This document shows positions 8,657 through 16,273 of a stretch of DNA of 40,023 nucleotides, piece after piece. Position numbers and translations under genes: made by a program. The notes beneath the pieces are model-generated. The model had not been told where the DNA came from. It did no database searches and saw only the letters and a list, made by a program, of their open reading frames with translations. Every line of letters starts with the position of its first letter. Position 1 is the first letter of the stretch. Origin of the DNA: Muribaculum sp. Its GTDB lineage: Bacteria; Bacillota; Clostridia; Lachnospirales; Lachnospiraceae. Location: contig JAMPGV010000023.1 of NCBI GenBank assembly GCA_023663735.1, positions 1-40,023 on the forward strand. Reading direction: 5' to 3'.

Positions 8657-10021
8657 CTATGATTGTTCATCACTCGATTTGTTCAGACATTTCACAAAGT
8701 ACGAATCCCTAGACAGATAGGTCTTGGGGATCAGAACATAAGCAAGCGTACATTCGCCCTCTGTGTTGTCCTGTTTAAGAGAAATGGAGCTTCCCATTAC
8801 AATATACTCATCTCCGACGTCAGTTCTCTGCCACTCATATTTCGTATTGCCGCTGTGGCTGTCAAGTTTGACGCAAAGGGAATATTTGCTGAAATCCGGC
8901 ACAACTTTTTCTTCCAATGCGCTGCGAATACTGCCGTTTTCCACAAGATTGTGGCTGTCACAGCTTTTGATAAATTCTTCGTACTTTGTCGAGTCAGGTA
9001 TGTAAAGCCCCATAAAACCGTGCATATTGAATTCCTTCCAAACCGCTTGCATTGCCGTTTCAGAGAAGCCATATGCTTCCCCTGTGATAAAGTCGGGATC
9101 GAAGTTCAGATCTCCATCCTTGATCCGCCGCCACTCACCGCCATCGGCACATGGGATACTGTCAGAGATAAAACTTCCGCTGGAACGGGGCAAAGCCGCA
9201 ACATTGCAAAACCCCGCACCCTCCGTATGGGAGAGTTTATAGCCGTCCTCTGTGCGCAGGACAGCGTTTGCGGGAGCGGTGTTCAGTTCGACGAAATAGA
9301 CATACCGTTCCTGTTCATAATCCTTGTAATCATCAAGCATATCGTCAATCGATACACCACATTGTTTGGCAAGTATGCGCAGCTGTTCATCACTCGAAAG
9401 AAAGTACATTCCGTTCATTTCGGTATTGCACTCAATAGAATTCAAGTGTATATCCTCATCCGTGTAAACAAGCGGCGCCGTGGATTCGGGCGTGACGCCC
9501 TTCAGCATTTCAGCATAAAGCTCTACGAACTTTTGGGCAAAGCCGTCACTGAGCGCGCCCTGAAAATCCCCCTCCTCCGTGCAGACGGTCATACTTCCTG
9601 TATCGGGATTGCAAAAGGAGACCCTGCGCGAACCGGCATCCATGGCAACGGGTTCTGAATGAAATTCGCTTTCCGGATCTATCTGTGAACCGATTACATA
9701 TAATTCATTCATCGTGTCGCTGTCTATCGTCATGATGGGTTCTGTGTTATCGCGGATGACGTCAAACTTTAAAAACAACTGTTCATCAGATGCGCTATGC
9801 TTGCGTGGCATTATTCCAAAGTTAAACGCATAAATCGCTCCGCTTGTATCCATGAAAATTCCATGATCCTGATATCCCCATGCATAGTTCGTATAGCGGT
9901 CAATTAAGAATATCTCTGCTGTTTGAGGCAGCGGAAACCTTTCGCCGTCATTGCCTGTTACCTTACCGCATGACGTCAACACAAGCCCCATCATGCCGAT
10001 GACTAATAGGATTTTTTTCAT
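8657..10021 (-). CDS. Lipoprotein of unknown function
   Basis: 454-aa secreted lipoprotein. The signal peptide MKKILLVIGMMGLVLTSCG ends in a lipobox (LTSC), giving a diacylglycerol anchor on the outer face of the membrane. I do not recognise a domain in the mature part. It has many acidic residues, several scattered cysteines (for example YLSSDEQLRILAKQCGVSID and FIKSCDSH), and no internal membrane segment. The ATG at 10021 was chosen because AAAGGA lies 9 bases upstream and the signal peptide begins there. It lies 30 bases after the MgtC-type gene, so the two are probably co-transcribed. A sensory or binding role beside MgtC is guesswork. Confidence 0.85.
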   Translation of the reverse strand: MKKILLVIGMMGLVLTSCGKVTGNDGERFPLPQTAEIFLIDRYTNYAWGYQDHGIFMDTSGAIYAFNFGIMPRKHSASDEQLFLKFDVIRDNTEPIMTIDSDTMNELYVIGSQIDPESEFHSEPVAMDAGSRRVSFCNPDTGSMTVCTEEGDFQGALSDGFAQKFVELYAEMLKGVTPESTAPLVYTDEDIHLNSIECNTEMNGMYFLSSDEQLRILAKQCGVSIDDMLDDYKDYEQERYVYFVELNTAPANAVLRTEDGYKLSHTEGAGFCNVAALPRSSGSFISDSIPCADGGEWRRIKDGDLNFDPDFITGEAYGFSETAMQAVWKEFNMHGFMGLYIPDSTKYEEFIKSCDSHNLVENGSIRSALEEKVVPDFSKYSLCVKLDSHSGNTKYEWQRTDVGDEYIVMGSSISLKQDNTEGECTLAYVLIPKTYLSRDSYFVKCLNKSSDEQS

Positions 10022-10051
10022 AATGATTGTCCTTTCATCCAATCCCATGGC

Positions 10052-10732
10052 TTATAGTTCATTGATCGTTCCCACACCGTCTATTTCCTGCAAAATGTGT
10101 AAATAAGCGTCTCTGGCGATCCCCTTCGGTATCTTAAATGTCGTCACAATCTGGAAGTACTGTCCTTTTGCCTTGGGCTTGTCCACCACAAAGGTATCAA
10201 TAAAACAGTTGTCCTCCTTTAATTTCCGGGAAATCAGCGTAATCTCCCTGCCGGTTGCCACTTCAATATAAAGTGTCATGTACTTTGAATGCCTGTAAAC
10301 CCGATTTTCTATATGCGGAACAAAATGTACTCCCGCAAGCCAGAGTCCGGTTAATATCACTGCACCGTCAATGAAACCAATCCCCACCGCAAGCCCGATA
10401 CAGGCACAGGTCCAGATGCTCGCCGCAGATGTAAGCCCCTTAATCCGATGTCCGGACACAAGGATAGAACCCGCCCCCAAAAATCCCACACCGCTGATAA
10501 CCTGTGCGGCAATCCTTGAGATATCAAACCGTTCCGGATAAAGCGCCTCAAGGTATTGTTCCAGAAGCATAACCATCGTAGCGCCAAGGCACACGGTAAT
10601 TGTGGTTCTTGCACCGCCGCCGCGCCGTTTTGCCCCCCTGTCAATCCCTATGATCATCCCCAGCACTAAGGAAGCAATCATTCTGATAAAAATATTACCC
10701 CATGTCCAATCTGAAAAAGAGTGTGTAAACAT
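10052..10732 (-). CDS. MgtC/SapB family membrane protein
   Basis: 226-aa protein with an N-terminal membrane domain and a cytoplasmic C-terminal domain. Diagnostic MgtC motifs: GMIIGIDRGAKRRGGGARTT, then VISGVGFLGAGSIL and IKGLTSAASIW. Four to five helices cover residues 15-145. Residues 150-226 (YMTLYIEVA... to VGTINEL) look like an ACT-like ligand-binding fold, as in MgtC proteins of pathogens. MgtC proteins support growth at low magnesium and regulate F-type ATPase and other targets in some species; family members differ in role. The ATG at 10732 has GAGGAG 8 bases upstream. The upstream 190 bp also drives a divergent small gene. I could not identify a magnesium riboswitch in the short leader. 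Confidence 0.92.
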   Translation of the reverse strand: MFTHSFSDWTWGNIFIRMIASLVLGMIIGIDRGAKRRGGGARTTITVCLGATMVMLLEQYLEALYPERFDISRIAAQVISGVGFLGAGSILVSGHRIKGLTSAASIWTCACIGLAVGIGFIDGAVILTGLWLAGVHFVPHIENRVYRHSKYMTLYIEVATGREITLISRKLKEDNCFIDTFVVDKPKAKGQYFQIVTTFKIPKGIARDAYLHILQEIDGVGTINEL

Positions 10733-10790
10733 ATCGCTTTCTCCTCAGGATGGCCATTCGGCCGCCTTCTGCCTTAAATAAGTTCTATTA

Positions 10791-10819
10791 TTGAAAACTT
10801 TTCCGTTTCCCGCTATAAT
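10791..10819 (+). promoter_or_regulatory. Strong sigma-A-type promoter for the small membrane gene
   Basis: TTGAAA (10791-10796) and perfect TATAAT (10814-10819) are separated by 17 bases. The predicted start is about 100 bases upstream of the 10927 ATG, leaving a moderate 5' leader. The 10733-10926 region is shared with the divergent mgtC gene. Confidence 0.8.
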
Positions 10820-10926
10820 AAAGCTGTGTTCGACTTTGAGAAAACACAATTCCGTTTTCATGATCCACAACCGTTTCAGAATCGCAGAAGAGTCATAAAG
10901 ATGATAGGATTCGGAAAGGAGTGTTT

Positions 10927-11235
10927 ATGGCTTTTATGTCCATAATGTTCGCTATGCTTGCGTTCTTCGGGATTGTCTTCGGTTTCCTCGGGTTTTTATC
11001 TCTGGTTGGAATCATTTTTCTGATCGTCGGAATCGTCAATCGACAAAAACCAAAGTATGCGGGGAAAAAATCGCCGACCGCCTGTATCGTTTCGGGCGTG
11101 ATGTTTCTGCTCCTGCCGGTCGGTACAGCGATTTTCATAGGAATCAGTATCATCTGGTCAATCCTTTCCGGTTTTTTCGGAGATTTCCATTATCTGTGTT
11201 TGATCCTCTCAACCGCCTCCACGGTATTCTCATAG
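10927..11235 (+). CDS. Small hydrophobic membrane protein, 102 aa
   Basis: No family recognised. Three likely membrane helices: residues about 3-20 ([18 protein letters not shown]), 21-36 ([15 protein letters not shown]) and 51-75 ([21 protein letters not shown]), with a short basic loop ([10 protein letters not shown]) between the second and third. The ATG at 10927 sits 6 bases after AAAGGAG; a GTG two codons earlier directly abuts the ribosome site and is unlikely. A near-consensus promoter lies at 10791-10819. Its last 46 bases overlap, tail to tail, the end of dapL on the other strand, so its final ~15 codons are constrained by dapL. A real but uncharacterised gene. Confidence 0.75.
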   Translation: MAFMSIMFAMLAFFGIVFGFLGFLSLVGIIFLIVGIVNRQKPKYAGKKSPTACIVSGVMFLLLPVGTAIFIGISIIWSILSGFFGDFHYLCLILSTASTVFS

Positions 11236-12404
11236 CTCCCGAAAGCGGTCAGTCTGAAATACCCTTCCCCGTTCGGTCCGAATCCGGCTCCGGGCGTCCC
11301 CACCACATTCACCTTCTCAAGCAGATCATCAAAAAACTCCCAGCTTGTCATGCCGTCCGGCGTCTTCAGCCAGATATACGGCGCATTCACGCCTCCGGAA
11401 ACCGTGTATCCGGCTTCCCGAAGCCCTTGCAGAATGTAACGGGCATTCTTCATATAGTAAGCGATCTGCTCTTTCAACTGCGCCTTTCCTTCCTCGGAAT
11501 ACACGGCTTCTCCCGCCCGCTGTACAATATAGGGCGCGCCATTGTACTTGGTGCCGTGGCGTCTCGCCCAGAGGGAATGCAGCGCCGTCCCGCCGCATTT
11601 CAATTCTTTGGGTACCACCGTAAATCCCAGACGCACGCCGGTAAATCCTGCATTTTTGGAAAAGGAGCGAAGTTCGATAGCACAGCCCTGCGCCCCTTCG
11701 CACTCATAGATGCTGTGGGGTACATCCGCCTCCGAGATATAGGCTTCATAGGCCGCATCATAGATGATGACGGCGCCCACACGGTTCGCATAATCCACCC
11801 ACTCCTGCAGCTGTGCCTTCGTGACCGTGGCTCCGGTGGGATTGTTCGGAAAGCACAGATAAATCAGATCCGGCGTCTCCTTGGGAAGCTCCGGAGCGAA
11901 ATCGTTTTCCGCCCTGCACGGCATATAGATCACGTCGGACCATGTCTCGCTCTCCCTGTCATAGGTTCCCGTCCTGCCCGCCATCACATTGGAATCCACA
12001 TACACCGGATACACGGGATCACACACCGCAATCCGGTTGTCCGGGCCGAAAATCTCCTGAATGTTGCCGGAATCACATTTTGCGCCATCCGATATAAAAA
12101 TCTCGTCTGCGCCAATCCTGCATCCCCGGGCGTTATAATCATGCTCCGCAATGGTATTCCGCAGAAATTCATATCCCAGATCCGGCGCATATCCGCGAAA
12201 CGTCTCCGCCCGCCCCATCTCGTCCACCGCGGCGTGCAAGGCCTGAATGATGGCCGGAGCCAGCGGCTGCGTCACATCGCCAATACCCAGCCGAATGATT
12301 TTTTTGTCGGGATTGGCCGCCGCAAAGGCGTTGACTTTCTTCCCGATGGTGGAAAACAGATAACTGCCGGGCAATTTTAAATAATTCTCATTCACTTTAA
12401 CCAT
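11190..12404 (-). CDS. dapL: LL-diaminopimelate aminotransferase
   Basis: 404-aa class I/II PLP-dependent aminotransferase converting tetrahydrodipicolinate to LL-diaminopimelate in one step, the short route to meso-DAP and lysine. Family signatures: N-terminus [63 protein letters not shown], and the PLP lysine at about residue 250 in [16 protein letters not shown]. Length matches the family (about 400-410). The ATG at 12404 has GGAGGGA 7 bases upstream and overlaps the end of dapF by 8 bases, giving translational coupling with the epimerase that acts next in the pathway. The 3' end overlaps the convergent small membrane gene by 46 bases. Confidence 0.96.
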   Translation of the reverse strand: MVKVNENYLKLPGSYLFSTIGKKVNAFAAANPDKKIIRLGIGDVTQPLAPAIIQALHAAVDEMGRAETFRGYAPDLGYEFLRNTIAEHDYNARGCRIGADEIFISDGAKCDSGNIQEIFGPDNRIAVCDPVYPVYVDSNVMAGRTGTYDRESETWSDVIYMPCRAENDFAPELPKETPDLIYLCFPNNPTGATVTKAQLQEWVDYANRVGAVIIYDAAYEAYISEADVPHSIYECEGAQGCAIELRSFSKNAGFTGVRLGFTVVPKELKCGGTALHSLWARRHGTKYNGAPYIVQRAGEAVYSEEGKAQLKEQIAYYMKNARYILQGLREAGYTVSGGVNAPYIWLKTPDGMTSWEFFDDLLEKVNVVGTPGAGFGPNGEGYFRLTAFGSYENTVEAVERIKHR

Positions 12405-13269
12405 GGTTGTTCCCTCCTTCGATCTCCCCCTCAAATACCGTGACGGCCGGTCCGGTCATAAAAATCAGATTCCGTTCCCTGTCCCATTCGATCATAAGCT
12501 CGCCGCCCAAAAGCTTCACCGTAATGCTCTCCTCCGTCAACCCGTTCAACACACAGGCCACGGCCGTGGCGCAGCACCCTGTTCCGCAGGCCAGTGTCTC
12601 GCCGCTCCCGCGCTCCCAGACACGCATAAACACATGCCGCCTGTCCAGAATCTCCACAAACTCTGCGTTGACCCGTCTGGGGAACCGCTCATGGTTCTCA
12701 AACAGCGGGCCGATGCGCTCGATTTCCAGATGCTCCACATCCTCCAGAAACACCACCGCATGGGGATTTCCCATGGACACGCAGGTCATACGGTACTCTC
12801 TGCCGTCTACGACAATCGGCTCGTCCACCGCCTGTTCCCCCGCCGCGTCCACCGGCACCAGATCCGGCCGCAGAACCGGACTGCCCATATTGACCCGCAC
12901 CTGCGTCACGGCACCTCGGCTGTTCTCCGTCCTGCCCTCCACGGTCAGATCCAGATATTTGACCTGTCCCCCGCTGACAATGCTGATATGCTCCGAGTCG
13001 GTCAGTCCCTTGTCATAGACAAATTTTGCCACACAGCGGATGCCGTTTCCGCACATCTCCGACCTGCTTCCGTCCGCATTGAACATCTCCATCTCGAAAT
13101 CCGCTTCCTCGGCGGGATTGACAAAGATGACGCCGTCCCCCCCGACGCCAAAATGCCTGTCGCTCAGCCGTCTCGCCAATTCCGGTTTTTCCTCTGCGGG
13201 AACTTTCTCCGTAAATCCGTTCAGATACACATAATCGTTTCCGCATCCCTGCATTTTTGTAAACCTCAT
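12397..13269 (-). CDS. dapF: Diaminopimelate epimerase
   Basis: 290-aa cofactor-independent epimerase converting LL- to meso-diaminopimelate. It uses two cysteines, visible as Cys73 in [10 protein letters not shown] and Cys228 in [11 protein letters not shown]. Other conserved parts are the N-terminal [34 protein letters not shown] and MGNPHAVVF. The usual family length is about 275-290. The ATG at 13269 follows AGAGGA; upstream in-frame codons lack a ribosome site and are not family-like. It precedes dapL by an 8-base overlap. The gene upstream is the ANTAR regulator, 118 bp away across a short tandem repeat, so a shared transcript from glnA is possible but unproven. Confidence 0.96.
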   Translation of the reverse strand: MRFTKMQGCGNDYVYLNGFTEKVPAEEKPELARRLSDRHFGVGGDGVIFVNPAEEADFEMEMFNADGSRSEMCGNGIRCVAKFVYDKGLTDSEHISIVSGGQVKYLDLTVEGRTENSRGAVTQVRVNMGSPVLRPDLVPVDAAGEQAVDEPIVVDGREYRMTCVSMGNPHAVVFLEDVEHLEIERIGPLFENHERFPRRVNAEFVEILDRRHVFMRVWERGSGETLACGTGCCATAVACVLNGLTEESITVKLLGGELMIEWDRERNLIFMTGPAVTVFEGEIEGGNNHG

Positions 13270-13346
13270 ATTTCCTCTCATTCCGCCGCACAAGCAGCTT
13301 CTTCCTTCAGATTCTAATCCGGATTTTAACCCGGGGCAACACCCGT

Positions 13347-13396
13347 GTTCAGCTCTTTGTCTCAACCCCTCATCTCAGCCTTTTATCTCAGCCTTT
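13347..13396. repeat. Purine-rich 12-13 bp tandem repeat across the ANTAR gene stop codon
   Basis: Four degenerate copies at 13347-13358, 13359-13371, 13372-13384 and 13385-13396. On the transcript strand the unit reads AAAGGCTGAGAT (two near-perfect copies, two diverged). The copy nearest the gene includes its TGA stop (13390-13388). Confidence 0.65.
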
Positions 13397-13936
13397 CATC
13401 ATAGAAAGCACCATCTGTGCCGTCTCCGCCAGATTGGTTCCGCTGTCCATACTGCATTTTTGCAGATACCGATGAGCCTCCTCCTCGTCCATATGATTGC
13501 GGCTCATCAACAGTTCTTTTGCCAGACGGATACTCTCCGTCTCCGCGTCGCTGCGCACCTTTGCTCCCGGCTGTCTCCTTCTGCGCCGCCGCAGGATCTG
13601 ATCCTCCATCATATGTACCGTGTCGATCAGATCGTTGACCTTCAGCGGCATGGAGAGACACATGATGTCATTGCCATGGCACTCCTGTAAAATCCCCGGA
13701 GAAGCCATCAGCAGCAGCTCAAAACCACAGGGCAGGCATTTTTGCAGCTGGCTGTACATCATATCGGCCAATTTGTAACTACAGATCACAATGCCGTCAT
13801 GCAGCCCATCCGCCTGACTGATGGCCTGTGCGCCCGTCGTACAGCATCCCGTCACCTGACAGCCGTTTCGCACCAAGACATTTTTGATCCCCTTGGCGTC
13901 CTCCAGTCTGGGAAGTACCACTATAATATTTGTCAA
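13388..13936 (-). CDS. ANTAR-domain RNA-binding antiterminator (response-regulator-like)
   Basis: 182-aa protein. Residues 1-115 resemble a degenerate receiver domain (IIVVLPRLEDAKGIKNVLVRNG at the start, IVICSYKLADMM in the middle). The usual acidic phosphoacceptor site is not clear, so control may not be by phosphorylation. Residues about 125-180 are a three-helix ANTAR domain (DAETESIRLAKELLMSR, DEEEAHRYLQKCSMD, LAETAQMVLSMM). ANTAR proteins bind paired hexaloop hairpins in nascent RNA and prevent termination; nitrogen genes are frequent targets. The start is TTG (13936), 5 bases after AGGAGGTG, with no ATG available. It lies 35 bases after glnA and is probably co-transcribed, which makes the glnA leader its most likely target. 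Confidence 0.88.
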   Translation of the reverse strand: MTNIIVVLPRLEDAKGIKNVLVRNGCQVTGCCTTGAQAISQADGLHDGIVICSYKLADMMYSQLQKCLPCGFELLLMASPGILQECHGNDIMCLSMPLKVNDLIDTVHMMEDQILRRRRRRQPGAKVRSDAETESIRLAKELLMSRNHMDEEEAHRYLQKCSMDSGTNLAETAQMVLSMMKG

Positions 13937-13971
13937 ATGCCCACCTCCTTTGCATTTTTCTCAACAAAGGT

Positions 13972-15303
13972 CTAGTATTTGTACAAATATTCCTGAATCT
14001 CCCACTGGGACACCTGCGGATGGTATCCGTTCCACTCCTCCCACTTGGCCTCAATGTAGTGTTTGGCCACATGATCGCCCAGAACCTGCCGGATAAAATC
14101 GTCTTTTTCCAATTCTTCTATGGCGGCCATGAGACTGTAAGGCAGGTTCTCGATTCCCGCCGCCACGCGTTCCTTGTCCGTCATGGCAAAAATGTTCTCG
14201 TCCACCCGGGCGGGAGGCATAATCCGGTTAGCGATACCGTCCAGCCCGGCCATCAGGCATACCGCCAGCGTCAGATACGGATTCGCGGCAGAATCCGGAC
14301 TTCTAAGCTCGATGCGGGTTCCCGCGTCCTTCACTTTGGGAATGCGGATCAGCGGACTCCTGCTGGTCGTACTCCACGCAATGTACACGGGCGCCTCAAA
14401 ACCGGGAATCAGACGCTTATACGAATTGACCAGCGGATTGGTGACGGCCGCCATGCCTTTCACATGCTTCATCAGCCCTCCGATAAACCAATACGCCTCC
14501 TTGCTCAGTCCCAATTCGTCCGAGGCGTCCGCAAAAATATTTTTGCCGTCCCTGTGCAGAGACATGTTGATATGCATACCGGAACCGTTGACGTCCCGCT
14601 TGGGCTTCGGCATGAAGGTCGCATGGAGTCCGTGCCGTCTGGCTATGGTTCGCACCGCCAGCTTAAAAGTCATGATATTATCCGCAGTCCGCAGCGCCTC
14701 GTCATAACGAAAATCAATCTCATGCTGCGCCGGAGCCATCTCATGATGGGACGCCTCAATGACAAATCCCATCTCTTCCAAAGTCAATACCATGTCCCTT
14801 CTGGCATTCTCTCCGAAGTCCAGCGGCCCGATGTCAAAATAGCCCGCCTGCTCGTTGCTCTCCGTGGTCGGCATTGTATTTTCGTCCGTATTAAAGAGGA
14901 AGAACTCGCACTCCGGCCCCACCTCAAAGGTATACCCCATCTGAGCAGCCTTGGCAATGGCGCGCTTCAACACATAGCGGGGATCTCCCTCAAACGGCTC
15001 GCCGTTTGGACGGTATACATCGCAGATCATGCGTGCTACTTTTCCCTGCTGGGGCCTCCACGGAAAGATCGCAAAGGTAGAATAATCCGGATGCAGATAC
15101 ATATCCGATTCCTCAATACGCACAAAACCGTCAATCGCCGATCCGTCAAACATACATCGATTATCCAGCACGCGTTCCAACTGGCTGGCCGTGACAGCCA
15201 CATTTTTCAGATTCCCGAACATATCCGTAAATTGCAGGCGGATAAATTCCACATCCTCCTCTTCCACCATTCTGATAATGTCTTCTCTGGTATACTGATC
15301 CAT
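13972..15303 (-). CDS. glnA: Glutamine synthetase type I
   Basis: 443-aa GSI enzyme that condenses ammonium and glutamate using ATP. Features: FTDMFGNLKNV near residue 25, FDGSAIDGFVRIEESDMYL (50-70), catalytic glutamates in EVGPECEFFLF (E131, E133), MPKPKRDVNGSGMHINMS, and the ATP-site segment WSTTSRSPLIRIP with ELRSPDSAANPYL. The length equals the B. subtilis-type GSI-alpha enzyme, and no adenylylation insert is apparent. The ATG at 15303 (MDQYTREDI) matches the family start; an ATG four codons upstream is possible, and neither has a strong ribosome site. Two hairpins lie directly before the start and could modulate initiation. It is followed at 35 bp by the ANTAR gene and preceded by a 200-nt structured leader. 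Confidence 0.96.
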   Translation of the reverse strand: MDQYTREDIIRMVEEEDVEFIRLQFTDMFGNLKNVAVTASQLERVLDNRCMFDGSAIDGFVRIEESDMYLHPDYSTFAIFPWRPQQGKVARMICDVYRPNGEPFEGDPRYVLKRAIAKAAQMGYTFEVGPECEFFLFNTDENTMPTTESNEQAGYFDIGPLDFGENARRDMVLTLEEMGFVIEASHHEMAPAQHEIDFRYDEALRTADNIMTFKLAVRTIARRHGLHATFMPKPKRDVNGSGMHINMSLHRDGKNIFADASDELGLSKEAYWFIGGLMKHVKGMAAVTNPLVNSYKRLIPGFEAPVYIAWSTTSRSPLIRIPKVKDAGTRIELRSPDSAANPYLTLAVCLMAGLDGIANRIMPPARVDENIFAMTDKERVAAGIENLPYSLMAAIEELEKDDFIRQVLGDHVAKHYIEAKWEEWNGYHPQVSQWEIQEYLYKY

Positions 15304-15502
15304 CTTCCTTCCCATCCGTGCGCTGCGGTACGCACTCATACAACGGAACGCATTCCGTTGACGTTCTTACACAGTTGAACTCGCCTTTTTATCCAACCTC
15401 ACTCAAATGCGCCTACCGCACGGCCTCCAAGAGTTCCGGACGCCGCCTTAGGCCACAAAAAAGGACACTCTTACCCTTCCCTGTAAGAACGCCCTTGTTC
15501 CA
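15304..15502 (-). promoter_or_regulatory. Structured glnA leader RNA with candidate ANTAR target hairpins
   Basis: Transcript-sense leader of about 200 nt. Hairpin P1 (15501-15486) is GGAAC, hexaloop AAGGGC, GTTCT. After a 7-nt linker, P2 (15478-15461) is AAGGGT, hexaloop AAGAGT, GTCCTT, directly followed by TTTT. The ANTAR consensus is two adjacent hexaloops with A at position 1 and G at position 4, the second near a terminator. Loop 1 fits fully; loop 2 has A1 but A4 instead of G4. The 3' half of P1 can instead pair with a distal copy (CGTTCTTACAG with CTGTGTAAGAACG near 15373-15361), and the 3' half of P2 can pair with GGAACTCTT near 15439-15431. Just before the start codon lies a perfect 8-bp hairpin (15360-15341, CAACGGAA/TTCCGTTG) and a weaker GTGCG/CGCAC hairpin. 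Regulation by the neighbouring ANTAR protein is inference. Confidence 0.5.
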
Positions 15503-15508
15503 GTCTCC

Positions 15509-15538
15509 ATCATATCAATTTCCATGCAGGATTGTCAA
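15509..15538 (-). promoter_or_regulatory. glnA promoter
   Basis: Perfect TTGACA (15538-15533), an 18-base spacer, and TATGAT (15514-15509). The expected start is near 15502, at the foot of hairpin P1. Confidence 0.7.
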
Positions 15539-15647
15539 GGCTTACGGGATGATTTATACGGGATCTTCTTGGCAGATTGCATATTCCGCTTCCCGTTTTC
15601 ATATTCTTTACAAAGAGAAATGCCCGAGAGGGCCAGGGAGTATATGG

Positions 15648-16151
15648 ATGAGCGCAAAGACTAAAATTGTGGTACTTCATATGAAGGAATTGATCTATAC
15701 AGGTATCTTCGCCACATTGGGCATTCTGCTCGTGATTATGCTGGTCATTATGTTCCTCCCCAAGGAACAGGAAGAGACCCCTGAAGATCCGAATACGCCG
15801 CCCCAGACAGTCAGTCCTGATGCCGCGGACAATGTTTCCGCAGCCGCATACATACCCGGCGTCTATACCACGGAACTCGTGCTGGGCGGTCAGGCCATCG
15901 ACGTGGAAGTCATCGTCGGACAGGAGTCCATCACCTCGATCCGGCTCATGAACATGAGCGAATCCGTCACGACCATGTATCCGCTTCTGGAACCCGCACT
16001 GGAATCTATCTGCACCCAAGTCTACGAGACCCAGTCTCTGGACAATATCACCTACACCGCAGAGAGCAAATATACCTCGCTCGTGCTGCTGGAAGCCATC
16101 CGCAATTCGCTGAATAAGGCACAGCCGCAGAACAATACGGAAAACGAATAG
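15648..16151 (+). CDS. Membrane-anchored protein with divergent FMN-binding-like domain
   Basis: 167 aa. A short basic start precedes one membrane helix (about residues 15-37, IYTGIFATLGILLVIMLVIMF) and a Pro/Glu-rich linker. Residues about 68-160 (YIPGVYTTELVLGGQAIDVEVIVGQESITSI ... TYTAESKYTSLVLLEAIRNSL) resemble FMN-binding domains of the NqrC/RnfG type, in which a flavin is attached to a Thr in an SGAT-like motif. Here the expected SGAT position reads YTAESKYTS, so covalent flavinylation is doubtful and no ApbE gene is nearby. The ATG at 15648 follows AGGGAG by 8 bases; the long open frame before it is antisense to glnA. A clear terminator follows at once. It diverges from glnA and points towards nadE. 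Function unknown. Confidence 0.75.
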   Translation: MSAKTKIVVLHMKELIYTGIFATLGILLVIMLVIMFLPKEQEETPEDPNTPPQTVSPDAADNVSAAAYIPGVYTTELVLGGQAIDVEVIVGQESITSIRLMNMSESVTTMYPLLEPALESICTQVYETQSLDNITYTAESKYTSLVLLEAIRNSLNKAQPQNNTENE

Positions 16152-16157
16152 GCGGAG

Positions 16158-16180
16158 GGGAGGCGGGAGCCTCCCTTTTT
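16158..16180 (+). terminator. Rho-independent terminator
   Basis: GGGAGGC, loop GGGA, GCCTCCC (perfect 7-bp GC stem), then TTTTT, starting 6 bases after the stop of the 15648-16151 gene. The stem could also act on transcripts from nadE, but no T-tract follows on that strand. Confidence 0.9.
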
Positions 16181-16210
16181 GCGGTGTGCTGCCATATATG
16201 ATCTACCGTA

Positions 16211-16264
16211 TGTGCTTTATCGCATGTGTTCTTTCATTGTGTTCCCTCATATGTGTTCTTTCGA
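16211..16264. repeat. 13-14 bp tandem repeat downstream of nadE
   Basis: Four degenerate copies beginning TGTGTTCTTTCAT-like at 16211, 16225, 16238 and 16252, ending 9 bases before the nadE stop codon. On the transcript strand the unit is purine-rich (ATGAAAGAACACA). Confidence 0.6.
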
Positions 16265-16273
16265 TTCTTCCCG

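Noticed and set aside
10733-10926. Magnesium riboswitch upstream of mgtC
   Set aside because: The leader before the mgtC start is too short and shows no M-box-like conserved segments; only a GGCC-ATTC-GGCC palindrome is present.
13270-13365. Longer N-terminus for dapF
   Set aside because: The extra residues (rich in Cys and Gly) are not family-like and no ribosome site supports them.
13930-15378. 482-codon open frame on the plus strand opposite glnA
   Set aside because: It mirrors the high-GC third positions of glnA, has no ribosome site, and its translation (rich in His/Arg/Gly) matches no family. Similar shadows oppose nadE, hisC, murG and the LysM gene.
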